Of a DNA stretch of 64,000 nt, positions 50,095 to 57,348 are shown piece after piece. Origin of the DNA: Conexibacter sp. CPCC 206217 (lineage in GTDB: Bacteria; Actinomycetota; Thermoleophilia; Solirubrobacterales; Solirubrobacteraceae); the NCBI RefSeq assembly GCF_030646165.1, contig NZ_JAUTDO010000001.1, positions 372,001 through 436,000 of the forward strand, given 5' to 3'. The position numbers and the translations under genes were made by a program. The notes under the pieces are model-generated. The model saw nothing but the letters and a program-made list of their open reading frames with translations, was not told the DNA's origin and ran no database searches. Every line of letters starts with the position of its first letter. The first letter of the stretch is position 1.

Positions 50095-51057
50095 TCAGCG
50101 CACTTCGGCCGGCAGCGAGACGGGTATCGCCTCGACCTGGCTGAGGAGGCGCTCGACGCTGTGCGGATCGATCACGCCGGCGCCGAAGTGCTGTGTCGAT
50201 TCCGCGCCGCAGGCGACGCCGAAGCGCAGGCACTCCTCGGGCGTCCCGCCGGTGTAGCGCGCGGCGACGTAGCCGGCGAGGAAGGCGTCGCCCGAACCGA
50301 CCGCGGCGCGCGCCTCCTGCTGCTCGACGCGGACGCGGTACAGCTGCGAGCTGCCGTTCTCGGTCGCGACCTTCGCGAAGACGCCGTCGGGCACGGTCAT
50401 GATCGCCTCGCGCGGTCCCTGCTCGACGATCTCGGCGACCGCGAGCATGCGGTCCTCGTCGTCGTTGAACTCGTGGCCGACGAGCTCCTCGGCCTCGATC
50501 ACGTTCGGCGAGACGACGTCGGGCTCGGCGCGCACGGCATGGCGCAGCGGCTCGCCGTCGGTGTCGACGACGGTCGTGACGCCGAGCTTGCGCAGCTCCT
50601 TGATCAGCGAGCCGTAGACGTCGGTCTCGACCGCGCGCGGGAGGCTCCCGGCGAAGACGCAGATGTCGGCGCCCTGCGCGAGGTACAGGAGCTTGTCGCG
50701 AAACAGCTCCATCTCGCGCTCGGAGACGGCCGGTCCGCGCTCGTTGATCTCCGTCTGTATCCCGGTGGTCGGGTCCAGCACGGCGGTGTTCGTGCGCGAC
50801 TCCTCGCCGATCCGGATGAAGTCGGTCAGGACCGACTCGGCGGTCAGCGCCTCGACGATGCGGGTGCCGGTCGCGCCGCCGGCGAAGCCGGTCGCGATCA
50901 CGGGACGGCCCAGGCGCTTGATCGCACGCGCGACGTTGACGCCCTTGCCGCCCGGCATCGTCGTCTGGTCGACCGAGCGGTGGCGCCGGCCAATCCTGAA
51001 GTTGGGCACCTCGAGCGTCTTGTCGATCGCGGTGTTGAGCGTCACGGTGATGATCAT
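50095..51057 (-). CDS. PfkB-family sugar kinase, 1-phosphofructokinase-like
   Basis: 320 residues of the ribokinase/PfkB family. It begins MIITVTLNTAIDKTLEVPNF with the substrate-binding TMPGGKGVNVARAIKRLG, as in 1-phosphofructokinase (FruK) and tagatose-6-phosphate kinase (LacC). The C-terminal AAVGSGDAFLAGYVAARY carries the catalytic Asp and anion hole. Substrate choice between fructose-1-phosphate and related sugars cannot be made by eye, and no fructose PTS gene is nearby. Its ATG overlaps the dacA stop by four bases, an unexpected partner for a sugar kinase. Confidence 0.88.
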   Translation of the reverse strand: MIITVTLNTAIDKTLEVPNFRIGRRHRSVDQTTMPGGKGVNVARAIKRLGRPVIATGFAGGATGTRIVEALTAESVLTDFIRIGEESRTNTAVLDPTTGIQTEINERGPAVSEREMELFRDKLLYLAQGADICVFAGSLPRAVETDVYGSLIKELRKLGVTTVVDTDGEPLRHAVRAEPDVVSPNVIEAEELVGHEFNDDEDRMLAVAEIVEQGPREAIMTVPDGVFAKVATENGSSQLYRVRVEQQEARAAVGSGDAFLAGYVAARYTGGTPEECLRFGVACGAESTQHFGAGVIDPHSVERLLSQVEAIPVSLPAEVR

Positions 51058-52436
51058 GCTGCCTCCATGTCCGCGCGGCGACGACTGCGCCGGGTCCCGT
51101 GGCGCCTGCGCAGGAGCAGCAGCGTTGCCAGCCCCCCGAGAACCACCACGATCGCTATCAGGCTACCCGGTCTTGCAACCGCGTCGGCGGCGCGTGTGAA
51201 CAGGCCCACCTCTGGGACCGCGGTTCTCGTCACGAGCGGAACGGTCGCGACGACTCTGCCGGAGACGCGCACCGTCAGCGAGCCGACGACGGCGTTCTCT
51301 GGCAGCGGGCCCTGCAGCTCTCTCGGCGCTCTGACGGCGACCGAGATCCGCGCGTCGCGTCTGACCAGCTCTCTGACGGTTCTCGTCGCGATCAGCTCGA
51401 TCTCGTCCTCGGAGCGGTACTTCACGGTCGCTCTCGCGTAGACGGCGCGGCTTCTGACCGGCGTCCTGAACGTGTGCGTCGCGAATGCCCATCTGAGCAG
51501 CGCGAGCGCGTCGGCGTCGCGCGTGCCCTCGTTCGGCTCGCCCATCACCGAGGCGACGTAGGTGACGCCGCGGCGTGTGCCGGACGCGACGAGCAGGTAG
51601 CCGGCCGCGTTCGTGTGGCCGGACTTGACGCCGTCGACCCAGGGGAACTCCTGCACGAGCGTGTTGCGATTGACGACGGTGCGCGGGACGGCGCCGCTGG
51701 TCAGCTGCGCCGATCTGAGGTCGACCGTCCGCGCCAGGAAGCGGTTTCTGCGCACCGCGATTCCGAGCCGCGCGAGGTCGGCGGCGGTCGAGTAGTTGCC
51801 GGGCGTGTCGAGCCCGACCGGCGTCTCGAAGTGGGTGTTGGCGAGTCTCAGCGCGCGCGCCTTCGCGTTCATCGCGGCGATGAAGGCGGCGCGCGTGCCG
51901 GAGGCGCAGACGGCGAGCGCCTCGGCGGCGTCGTTGCCGCTCGGCAGCATCAGCCCGCGCAGCAGGTCCTTCACGGTCATCCGCTCGCCGGGGTGCAGCC
52001 CGACCTGCGACTCGCCCGCGGACGGCACGTAGTCCGTCGCGGTGCACACGCGCTGCAACGGCAGCTCGTCCATCGCGACGAGCGCGGTCATCATCTTCGT
52101 CGTGCTCGCGATCAGGCGGCGCTCACCCGCGTCGACGCCGTAGAGCGGCTCGCCGGTGGAGGCCTCGAAGACGGCGCCGGCGGGCGCTGTGAGGTGCGGT
52201 GGAGCGGGCAGCTTCGCCGCGGCTGCGGTCGCCGCGGGGATCAGCGTCAGCAGCAGCGCGACGGCGGCAGCCGATGCGAGCAGGGGTGCGAGCGCGCGCC
52301 GGACGGCGGGCGAGCGCCGGCGCCAGACCGCGAGCGGGCGCCGCGAGCTGCGCCGACGCCGTGCGAGCGCGCGCAAGCTCAGCGCGGACGCGTGCGGTTG
52401 CCCGCGACGCGCCCGACGGTGCGGCGCCGTCGTCAC
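51054..52436 (-). CDS. dacA: D-alanyl-D-alanine carboxypeptidase (DacA/PBP5 type)
   Basis: 460 residues. An Arg-rich cytoplasmic region of about 48 residues precedes the signal/anchor helix (about 50-73). The peptidase domain has Ser111-Thr-Thr-Lys114 (SxxK), LMLPSGNDAAEAL (SxN) and DGVKSGHTNAAGY (KTG-like KSG). A beta domain follows, then a C-terminal membrane helix (LIAIVVVLGGLATLLLL) and a basic tail, giving two anchors. It trims the terminal D-Ala of stem peptides. The ATG overlaps the lysM gene stop and the stop overlaps the pfkB start. Confidence 0.95.
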   Translation of the reverse strand: MTTAPHRRARRGQPHASALSLRALARRRRSSRRPLAVWRRRSPAVRRALAPLLASAAAVALLLTLIPAATAAAAKLPAPPHLTAPAGAVFEASTGEPLYGVDAGERRLIASTTKMMTALVAMDELPLQRVCTATDYVPSAGESQVGLHPGERMTVKDLLRGLMLPSGNDAAEALAVCASGTRAAFIAAMNAKARALRLANTHFETPVGLDTPGNYSTAADLARLGIAVRRNRFLARTVDLRSAQLTSGAVPRTVVNRNTLVQEFPWVDGVKSGHTNAAGYLLVASGTRRGVTYVASVMGEPNEGTRDADALALLRWAFATHTFRTPVRSRAVYARATVKYRSEDEIELIATRTVRELVRRDARISVAVRAPRELQGPLPENAVVGSLTVRVSGRVVATVPLVTRTAVPEVGLFTRAADAVARPGSLIAIVVVLGGLATLLLLRRRHGTRRSRRRADMEAA

Positions 52437-52747
52437 CTCGTGAGTCTCAGCTTCTGACCGACGCTCAGGGTCGAGGCGTCGAGGTCCGGGTTGAGCTGCT
52501 GCAGCGTCTCCAGCGGCACGCCGGTGCGCTCAGCGATCAGCGTCAGGTTGTCGCCGGCCTTGACGACGTAGAACTTCGCCTTCGGCTTTCTTCTGGTCGA
52601 TCTGTGCTTTCTCGTCGTCGTGACCGTCGTGGTCGTGCTCTTGTCGTCGGTCTGCCGCTCGGCGGCTCTGACGACGAGGAAACCAGCGACGATGACGGCG
52701 ATCAACGCGAGGGGTGCGAGAAACCGCACGGGATTCCGGTGACGCAT
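52433..52747 (-). CDS. Membrane-anchored LysM protein
   Basis: 104 residues: short cytoplasmic tail, one membrane helix (about 8-27, FLAPLALIAVIVAGFLVV), a Thr/Lys/Arg-rich linker (KSTTTTVTTTRKHRSTRRKP), and one LysM domain (about 58-104, FYVVKAGDNLTLIAERTG to LSVGQKLRL). LysM binds N-acetylglucosamine in peptidoglycan. Encoded immediately before dacA with a four-base overlap, it could help hold the carboxypeptidase complex at the wall (inference). Confidence 0.9.
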   Translation of the reverse strand: MRHRNPVRFLAPLALIAVIVAGFLVVRAAERQTDDKSTTTTVTTTRKHRSTRRKPKAKFYVVKAGDNLTLIAERTGVPLETLQQLNPDLDASTLSVGQKLRLTR

Positions 52748-53044
52748 CGGCGGCGATCATACCCACGCACTCGGGTGAAGGTGCACGAGCGAGTGCGAAC
52801 GCTCGCTGCTGAACGGCGATGGCCAGAGGGAGCGGCCACTCGGCCGGAGCGCTCGAAGCGCCCCGGCGGAGGCCGCCGAGAACCGGCGCGGCTCACGCCG
52901 CAGTCGACATGTCTCTGCAGCCGAAGCCGCGCCGGGTCCGAATTGCGCCCGCTGCTGTCCACAGACGGAGCGGGCGCCGGAATCGAGTTGGTCTCGACCG
53001 TGGTGGCCCGAGGCCCGGCGACGCCGGACCCCGAGGAAGGGCGA
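52748..53044. other. Intergenic region upstream of lysM
   Basis: 297 bases between the lysM start and the HU stop, both on the minus strand. No frame with coding character was found. It should hold the promoter of the lysM-dacA-pfkB operon and the end of the HU transcript. A short inverted repeat (AGCGAG/CTCGCT) lies near 52790-52808, too weak to call. Confidence 0.4.
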
Positions 53045-53320
53045 TCAGCCCTTGACGGCTCTCTTCAGCCCGGAGCCCGGCGTGAAGCGCGGGACACGGG
53101 ACGCGGCGATCTGAATCTTCTCGCCGGTGCTCGGGTTGCGACCCTCGCGGGCGCCGCGCTCGGCGACATGGAACTTGCCGAAGCCGGAGAACGTCACCTC
53201 GCTACCGCGCTTGAGGGCATCTTCCACCGTCTGGAGGACGGCATCGACAGCGTCTCCGGCGTCCTTCTTGCTCAGTCCGCTGTTGGCGGCAACCTGGTCG
53301 ACGAACTCTGATTTCGTCAC
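53045..53320 (-). CDS. hup: HU-family DNA-binding protein
   Basis: 91 residues, the normal HU length, without the Lys/Ala-rich tail of mycobacterial HU. It starts TKSEFVDQVAANSGLSKKDA and has the signature GFGKFHVAERGAREGRNPST, with the beta-arm that wraps the minor groove, then VPRFTPGSGLKRAV. It compacts and bends DNA. The start is GTG at 53318-53320 with a strong GGAGG site six bases upstream; the open frame beyond it is non-coding. Confidence 0.96.
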   Translation of the reverse strand: MTKSEFVDQVAANSGLSKKDAGDAVDAVLQTVEDALKRGSEVTFSGFGKFHVAERGAREGRNPSTGEKIQIAASRVPRFTPGSGLKRAVKG

Positions 53321-53506
53321 AGTGATCCTCCTTCGAGGTCGTGGGAGGGCCGAAGCTAACAACCCTCGCGGACGGGAACAACGCAAATCGCCCGTCACGG
53401 CGGGAAATCTGACCATCTTGGCCGTTGCGCGCGGCTCCCGTGCTCCGATTTATCGCATAGAGGTGCCTCCCGCCACAGCGGAAGATCGCGCCTCAGTGCG
53501 ACCTCG

Positions 53507-54064
53507 TCAGGGCTTACCCGCGTCGAGCAGGCTCAATCCCGCGAAAATCGCAGTGCGGGCGGCCGATTCCGAGGCCTGGAGCAGCTGGACGGACCTGGAC
53601 GCACCCCAGATCACGACCGCTCCGGCCTCGTTCGAGGTCGCCTCGGCGCGTGCCGAGACGGTCCCACCGGTCGCCTCGACGAGCGCTGCGAGGTCATGTC
53701 GCAGGAGCGGAAGGAGCGCGTGCGGGCCGGCTGCGACTACGAGCGTGAGGGTGTCGGGCGCGGTGGACGACGCGGGCGGCGCGGACGGCGCGGACGCGCT
53801 TGGCGTCGGCGCGACGAGCGCACGGATCACCACCGCGGTGCCCTCCAGCCTCCCGCCGCGCGCGAGCGGCGCCAGCAGCTCGCCCGGGGCGTTCTCTCCC
53901 AGGGCCGCGTCGAGCACGTCGATCAGCTCGCGCGCGGCGGACGCGCACGCGGCGTCTCCGGCCAGCACGCCGCCGTCGCGCGCGAGCGCCAGCGCGGTGC
54001 GCACGTCGGTCGAGAGTTGGAGCAGGTGGCGGAGCGCGAGCTCAGGCGTCAGAATGGCGGGCAT
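53507..54064 (-). CDS. Unknown protein, possibly roadblock/LC7-like
   Basis: 185 residues of alternating helix and strand, very Ala/Leu-rich. LRHLLQLSTDVRTALALARD followed by GGVLAGDAACASAARELIDV is reminiscent of a roadblock/LC7 domain (helix, strand pair, helix), and TLTLVVAAGPHALLPLLRHD of its second strand pair. A low-complexity Pro/Ser/Ala stretch sits between. The match is by pattern only. The ATG at 54062-54064 overlaps, on the opposite strand, the ATG of a small membrane protein gene (CATG), so the two genes start face to back. Confidence 0.55.
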   Translation of the reverse strand: MPAILTPELALRHLLQLSTDVRTALALARDGGVLAGDAACASAARELIDVLDAALGENAPGELLAPLARGGRLEGTAVVIRALVAPTPSASAPSAPPASSTAPDTLTLVVAAGPHALLPLLRHDLAALVEATGGTVSARAEATSNEAGAVVIWGASRSVQLLQASESAARTAIFAGLSLLDAGKP

Positions 54065-54227
54065 GCCAGAGCCCGAGGATACGGGAGTGCCGCTCGAGCG
54101 GATCGCGTGGATCGTCACCGTCGCCGTCTGCTTGATCACCGCCGTCATCACGTTGTTGAGCGGCTACGTCGGCTACGCCGCCGTCGTCTTCGCAATCGCC
54201 TGTTCGGCCGCGATCAACTTGCGCTGA
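54063..54227 (+). CDS. 54-residue membrane protein
   Basis: MPEPEDTGVPLERIAWIVTV followed by a long hydrophobic region (CLITAVITLLSGYVGYAAVVFAIACSAAINL) gives one or two membrane helices in a 54-residue protein. It is probably real because its composition is that of a membrane protein while the surrounding frame is not coding upstream. An in-frame ATG three codons earlier (54054) is an alternative. It diverges from the roadblock-like gene with overlapping start codons, and a tandem repeat follows its stop. Confidence 0.6.
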   Translation: MPEPEDTGVPLERIAWIVTVAVCLITAVITLLSGYVGYAAVVFAIACSAAINLR

Positions 54228-54238
54228 GCCGCGCGCCG

Positions 54239-54348
54239 CGCCGCGCCACGGCCGATCGCCCGCCGCGCCACGGCCCATCGCCCGCCGCGCCGCCGCCGAT
54301 CGCCCGCCGCGCCGCCGCCGAATGTGCGCCGCGCCCCGGCGCGATCAG
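54239..54348. repeat. Five 22-bp tandem repeats
   Basis: Units start at 54239, 54261, 54283, 54305 and 54327, each beginning CGCCGCGCC and typically ending CGATCGCC. Units 1 and 2 differ at one base (ACGGCCG versus ACGGCCC); units 3 and 4 have GCCGCCG there; unit 5 is the most diverged and runs into the rdgB stop codon. The array lies between the 54-residue gene and the convergent rdgB gene. Confidence 0.85.
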
Positions 54349-54998
54349 CCGTCGAGCCAGCTGACCAGCTCCCGCAGCGCGCGGCCGCGGTGGCTGATCG
54401 AGTCCTTCTCGGCGTCGGACAGCTCCGCCATCGTGCGCCCGCCGATGCCGCCGGGCAGCTCGTCGTCGGGCAGGAAGGCGGGGTCGTAGCCGAAGCCGCC
54501 GTCACCGCTGGGCCGCGCCGCGAGCGTGCCGCTGCAATGGCCCTCGAAGACGCGCTGCTCGCCGCTGGCCGGGTCGACGTAGGCGATCGCGCAGACGTAC
54601 TGCAGCGCACTCCCCGCGGGTGCCTCGCGCAGCAGCTTCGCGAGGTTGTCGCCGTCGCTTGCGTCCGGCCCGGCGTATCGCGCGGAGTAGATCCCCGGCC
54701 GGCCGTCGAGCGCGGCCGCCTCGATCCCCGAGTCGTCGGCGATCGCCACACGTCCCGTCGCCTGTGCCGCCGCACGCGCCTTGCCGAGCGCGTTCTCGGC
54801 GAAGCTGGCCCCGTCCTCAGGCGGCAGCGTGACGTCGTCCGGCAGCGGATCGACGACCAGTCGCCCGCCCGTCAGCCGCTCGAACTCGCGCAGCTTGTGC
54901 GCGTTGCGCGTCGACAGCAGCAGGCGCGTGACGCCGTCGCCGTCGGTTCGCGCCGCGCCGCTGACACCGCCGGCGTCCGGCCGATTCCCGGCGGTCAC
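54345..54998 (-). CDS. rdgB: XTP/dITP diphosphatase (Ham1/RdgB family)
   Basis: 217 residues. LLLSTRNAHKLREFERL is the family start, with the Thr-Arg-Asn-x-x-K nucleotide contact. ASFAENALGKARAAAQATG, ADDSGIEAAALDGRPGIYSA and GDGGFGYDPAFLPDDE follow, and ISHRGRALREL ends the conserved part. It removes deaminated purine nucleotides (ITP, XTP) from the pool. The first 22 residues are unconserved. It overlaps murI by four bases, the common murI-rdgB pairing. Confidence 0.95.
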   Translation of the reverse strand: MTAGNRPDAGGVSGAARTDGDGVTRLLLSTRNAHKLREFERLTGGRLVVDPLPDDVTLPPEDGASFAENALGKARAAAQATGRVAIADDSGIEAAALDGRPGIYSARYAGPDASDGDNLAKLLREAPAGSALQYVCAIAYVDPASGEQRVFEGHCSGTLAARPSGDGGFGYDPAFLPDDELPGGIGGRTMAELSDAEKDSISHRGRALRELVSWLDG

Positions 54999-55846
54999 GC
55001 CGCAGCCCTCGCCGGCGTCAGCGCGATCTGCTCGATCACGCCCAGCGGCATCTGCAGGAAGCGCGTGCCGAGCGTGCGGAAGGCGTCGACGTCGCCGGTG
55101 CAGTGGAAGCGGTAATCGCCCTCGCCGTCGCGCTCGTTGAGCAGGCCGCGCGCGCCGAGCGCCCGTTCGACGCTGCGCACGACGCCTTCACCCGAGGTGA
55201 CGAGGTGGACGCCGCGACCGAGCATCCGCTGCAGCATCGGGGCGATCAGCGGGTAGTGCGTGCTGCCGAGGATCACCGTGTCGACCTCCGCGGCGCGCAG
55301 CGGCGCGGTGTAGCGCCGCACCGTCTCGACGACGCGCTCGTCGAACGGAAAGCCGCTCTGGATGATCGGCGCGAGATCCGGGCACGACACGCTCTCGAGC
55401 CTCACGTGCGGATCGCTCGCCGCGATCGCGTGCGCGTAGGCGCCGCTGGAGACCGTCGCCGGGGTCGCCAGCACGCCGATACGACCGCTCGCGGTCGCCT
55501 CCACGGCCAGTTGGGCCGCCGGGGCGATCACGCCGAGCACGTCGACGCCGGTCCCCTTCAGCCGTTCCTCCAGCAGCGGCAGCGCGGCCGCGGTCGCCGA
55601 ACCGCAGGCGACGACGAGCAGCTTCGCGCCGGCGTCGAGCAGGTGATCCGCGATCTCCAGCGAGAAGCGGCGCAACTGCTCCTGCGACTTGTCGCCGTAC
55701 GGGAAGCGGGCGGTGTCGCCGAGGTAGAGGAAGTCCTCGCTCGGCAACGAGACGAGCAGTTCGTGCAGCACGGTGAGGCCGCCGACGCCCGAGTCGAAGA
55801 CGGCGATCGGGCTGTTGCGGACGGCTCGTTCGGTCGTCGCGGGCAT
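54995..55846 (-). CDS. murI: Glutamate racemase with an altered second catalytic Cys
   Basis: 283 residues of the aspartate/glutamate racemase superfamily. NSPIAVFDSGVGGLTVLHEL is the canonical start with the catalytic-site Asp18, and DTARFPYGDKSQEQLRRF follows. The first catalytic Cys is present (Cys81, in VVACGSATAAALP, where most family members read ACNTATA). At the second catalytic position the sequence is ILGSTHYPLIAP, with Ser195 instead of the Cys of GCTHYP. The codon is AGC, one base from TGC. The enzyme normally makes D-glutamate for peptidoglycan. The ATG at 55844-55846 is chosen; upstream frame is not coding. Confidence 0.9.
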   Translation of the reverse strand: MPATTERAVRNSPIAVFDSGVGGLTVLHELLVSLPSEDFLYLGDTARFPYGDKSQEQLRRFSLEIADHLLDAGAKLLVVACGSATAAALPLLEERLKGTGVDVLGVIAPAAQLAVEATASGRIGVLATPATVSSGAYAHAIAASDPHVRLESVSCPDLAPIIQSGFPFDERVVETVRRYTAPLRAAEVDTVILGSTHYPLIAPMLQRMLGRGVHLVTSGEGVVRSVERALGARGLLNERDGEGDYRFHCTGDVDAFRTLGTRFLQMPLGVIEQIALTPARAAA

Positions 55847-55986
55847 CGTCCAATGGTGGCAGAGGGGGTCGCGGGAACGGGGCGACCCGACGGCCGCCCC
55901 CTCGTGCTCGCACCCGTCCGGCGCCCCCGCGAACGCCGGCGCCGCGGCGGAGGTCGCCCCCGCGGCGCCGGCGTCCTCGTGCCAGC

Positions 55987-56232
55987 TCATCTGAGACCGC
56001 CGATCGCATCTCTGATCTTCGTCACGATCGCTCTCGCGATCCCGCCGTCGCCCAGTCTCGCCGTCTTCGTCGCCGCCACGACACCCGCCAGCAGCGCCGC
56101 GACCAGCAGGATCAGCGCGACGTACTCGACCGTCCCCTGCCCCCGCTCGCCGCGCCGCATCAGCGCGACCCGTTCGCTCTGCAGCACCAGCGCGACCCGC
56201 ACGTGCAACAGCCCCATCAGCCGGTAGATCAC
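55987..56232 (-). CDS. Flp-type (type IVb) prepilin-like protein
   Basis: 81 residues. Near residue 26 lies a class III prepilin cleavage motif, RGERG followed by QGTVEYVALILLVAALLAGV: cleavage after Gly leaves Glu at +5 and Tyr at +6, as in Flp pilins, followed by the hydrophobic assembly helix. The mature part is only about 50 residues. The start GTG at 56230-56232 has GGGGAGG five bases upstream; an ATG within the frame (56158-56160) is a shorter alternative without a good site. No tad/cpa assembly genes are in the window, so it is an orphan pilin gene here. Confidence 0.78.
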   Translation of the reverse strand: MIYRLMGLLHVRVALVLQSERVALMRRGERGQGTVEYVALILLVAALLAGVVAATKTARLGDGGIARAIVTKIRDAIGGLR

Positions 56233-56340
56233 CGCGTCCTCCCCGTTCGCTCGACTAGGGCACGGAGTCTCCGGATCGAGTTGCAACGGCTCTAGACGCA
56301 TCTGCGACAAATCACGCACGCCTTTACGCTGCCTCTGCCA

Positions 56341-57348
56341 ATGCGCGCGCTTGTCGTCACAAACATGTATCCGTCCGCGGCTCGGCCGGCACTCGGGCGC
56401 TTCGTCCAGGACCAGGTCGAGGCGCTGCAGCAGATCGACGGGATCGAGGTCGAGCTGTTCGCGTTCCCGCCCGGCCTGCGCTCGTATCCGCGCGCCGCGC
56501 GTGAACTGCGGCGGCGCTACCGGCGCGAGCGCTTCGACGTCGTCCACGCGCACTTCGGCCTGACCGCGTGGCCGGCGCTCGCGCTGCGCGGCGCACCGCA
56601 CGTCGTCACCTTCCACGGCACCGATCTCGCGCATCCGCGCTCCGGCCGGCTCAGCCGCGCTGTCGTGCCGTTGGTGACGCTGGCCGCGACCGTCTCCGCC
56701 TCGCTCGCACAACTGATCCCCGGCGCGGGCACCCGGCGGCGTGTCGCGGTGCTCCCGTGCGGGGTCGCTCTGAACCGCTTCCGGCCGCTGCCGCGCGCAG
56801 AGGCGCGCGAGCGCCTTGGCCTCGACCCCGCCGGGCGCTACCTGCTCTTCCCCGCCGCCCCCGCGCGCCCCGAGAAGCGCTTCGAGGACGCGCGCGCGGT
56901 CGCCGGCGACGCGACGCTGCTGGTGCTCGACGGCGTCGCGCCCGACGAGGTGCCGTTGTGGATCAACGCCGCCAACGCGGTCGTGATCCCGTCCGAGCGG
57001 GAGGGGTTCGGGCTCGCGGTGCTGGAGGCGCTCGCCTGCGACGTGCCGGTCGTCGCGACCCCCGTCGGGATCGCGCCGCTGGTGCTGGAGGGCGTCGCGG
57101 GCGCGCATTGCGGACCGTTCGACGCGACCGCATGGCGCAGCGCGCTGGCACCGCACCTCGCCGTAGCCGATCCGCGGATCGCAGGCCGCGCGCGGGCTGA
57201 GCTGTTCTGCGCCGAGCGGATGGCGCAGCGCGTCGCGGTCGCCTGGCGGACGTTGGCGGAGGAGGCGGCGAGGACGACCGGGGGCCGTGGGTATACTCGC
57301 CGCCTCGGCGCCGCACAGGTAGGGAACGCGGCGCCCACGCGACGATGA
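56341..57348 (+). CDS. Glycosyltransferase, GT4 family
   Basis: 335 residues with a GT-B fold. MRALVVTNMYPSAARPALGR is the N-terminal loop, VVHAHFGLTAWPALALRGAP and VVTFHGTDLAHPRSG are typical acceptor-domain segments, and PSEREGFGLAVLEALACDVP is the E-x7-E donor motif. It is shorter than the glycosyltransferase at 29575 and not its close copy. The stop overlaps the start of the zinc-ribbon protein gene by four bases (ATGA), so the three genes to 59512 form one translationally coupled unit. Confidence 0.88.
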   Translation: MRALVVTNMYPSAARPALGRFVQDQVEALQQIDGIEVELFAFPPGLRSYPRAARELRRRYRRERFDVVHAHFGLTAWPALALRGAPHVVTFHGTDLAHPRSGRLSRAVVPLVTLAATVSASLAQLIPGAGTRRRVAVLPCGVALNRFRPLPRAEARERLGLDPAGRYLLFPAAPARPEKRFEDARAVAGDATLLVLDGVAPDEVPLWINAANAVVIPSEREGFGLAVLEALACDVPVVATPVGIAPLVLEGVAGAHCGPFDATAWRSALAPHLAVADPRIAGRARAELFCAERMAQRVAVAWRTLAEEAARTTGGRGYTRRLGAAQVGNAAPTRR

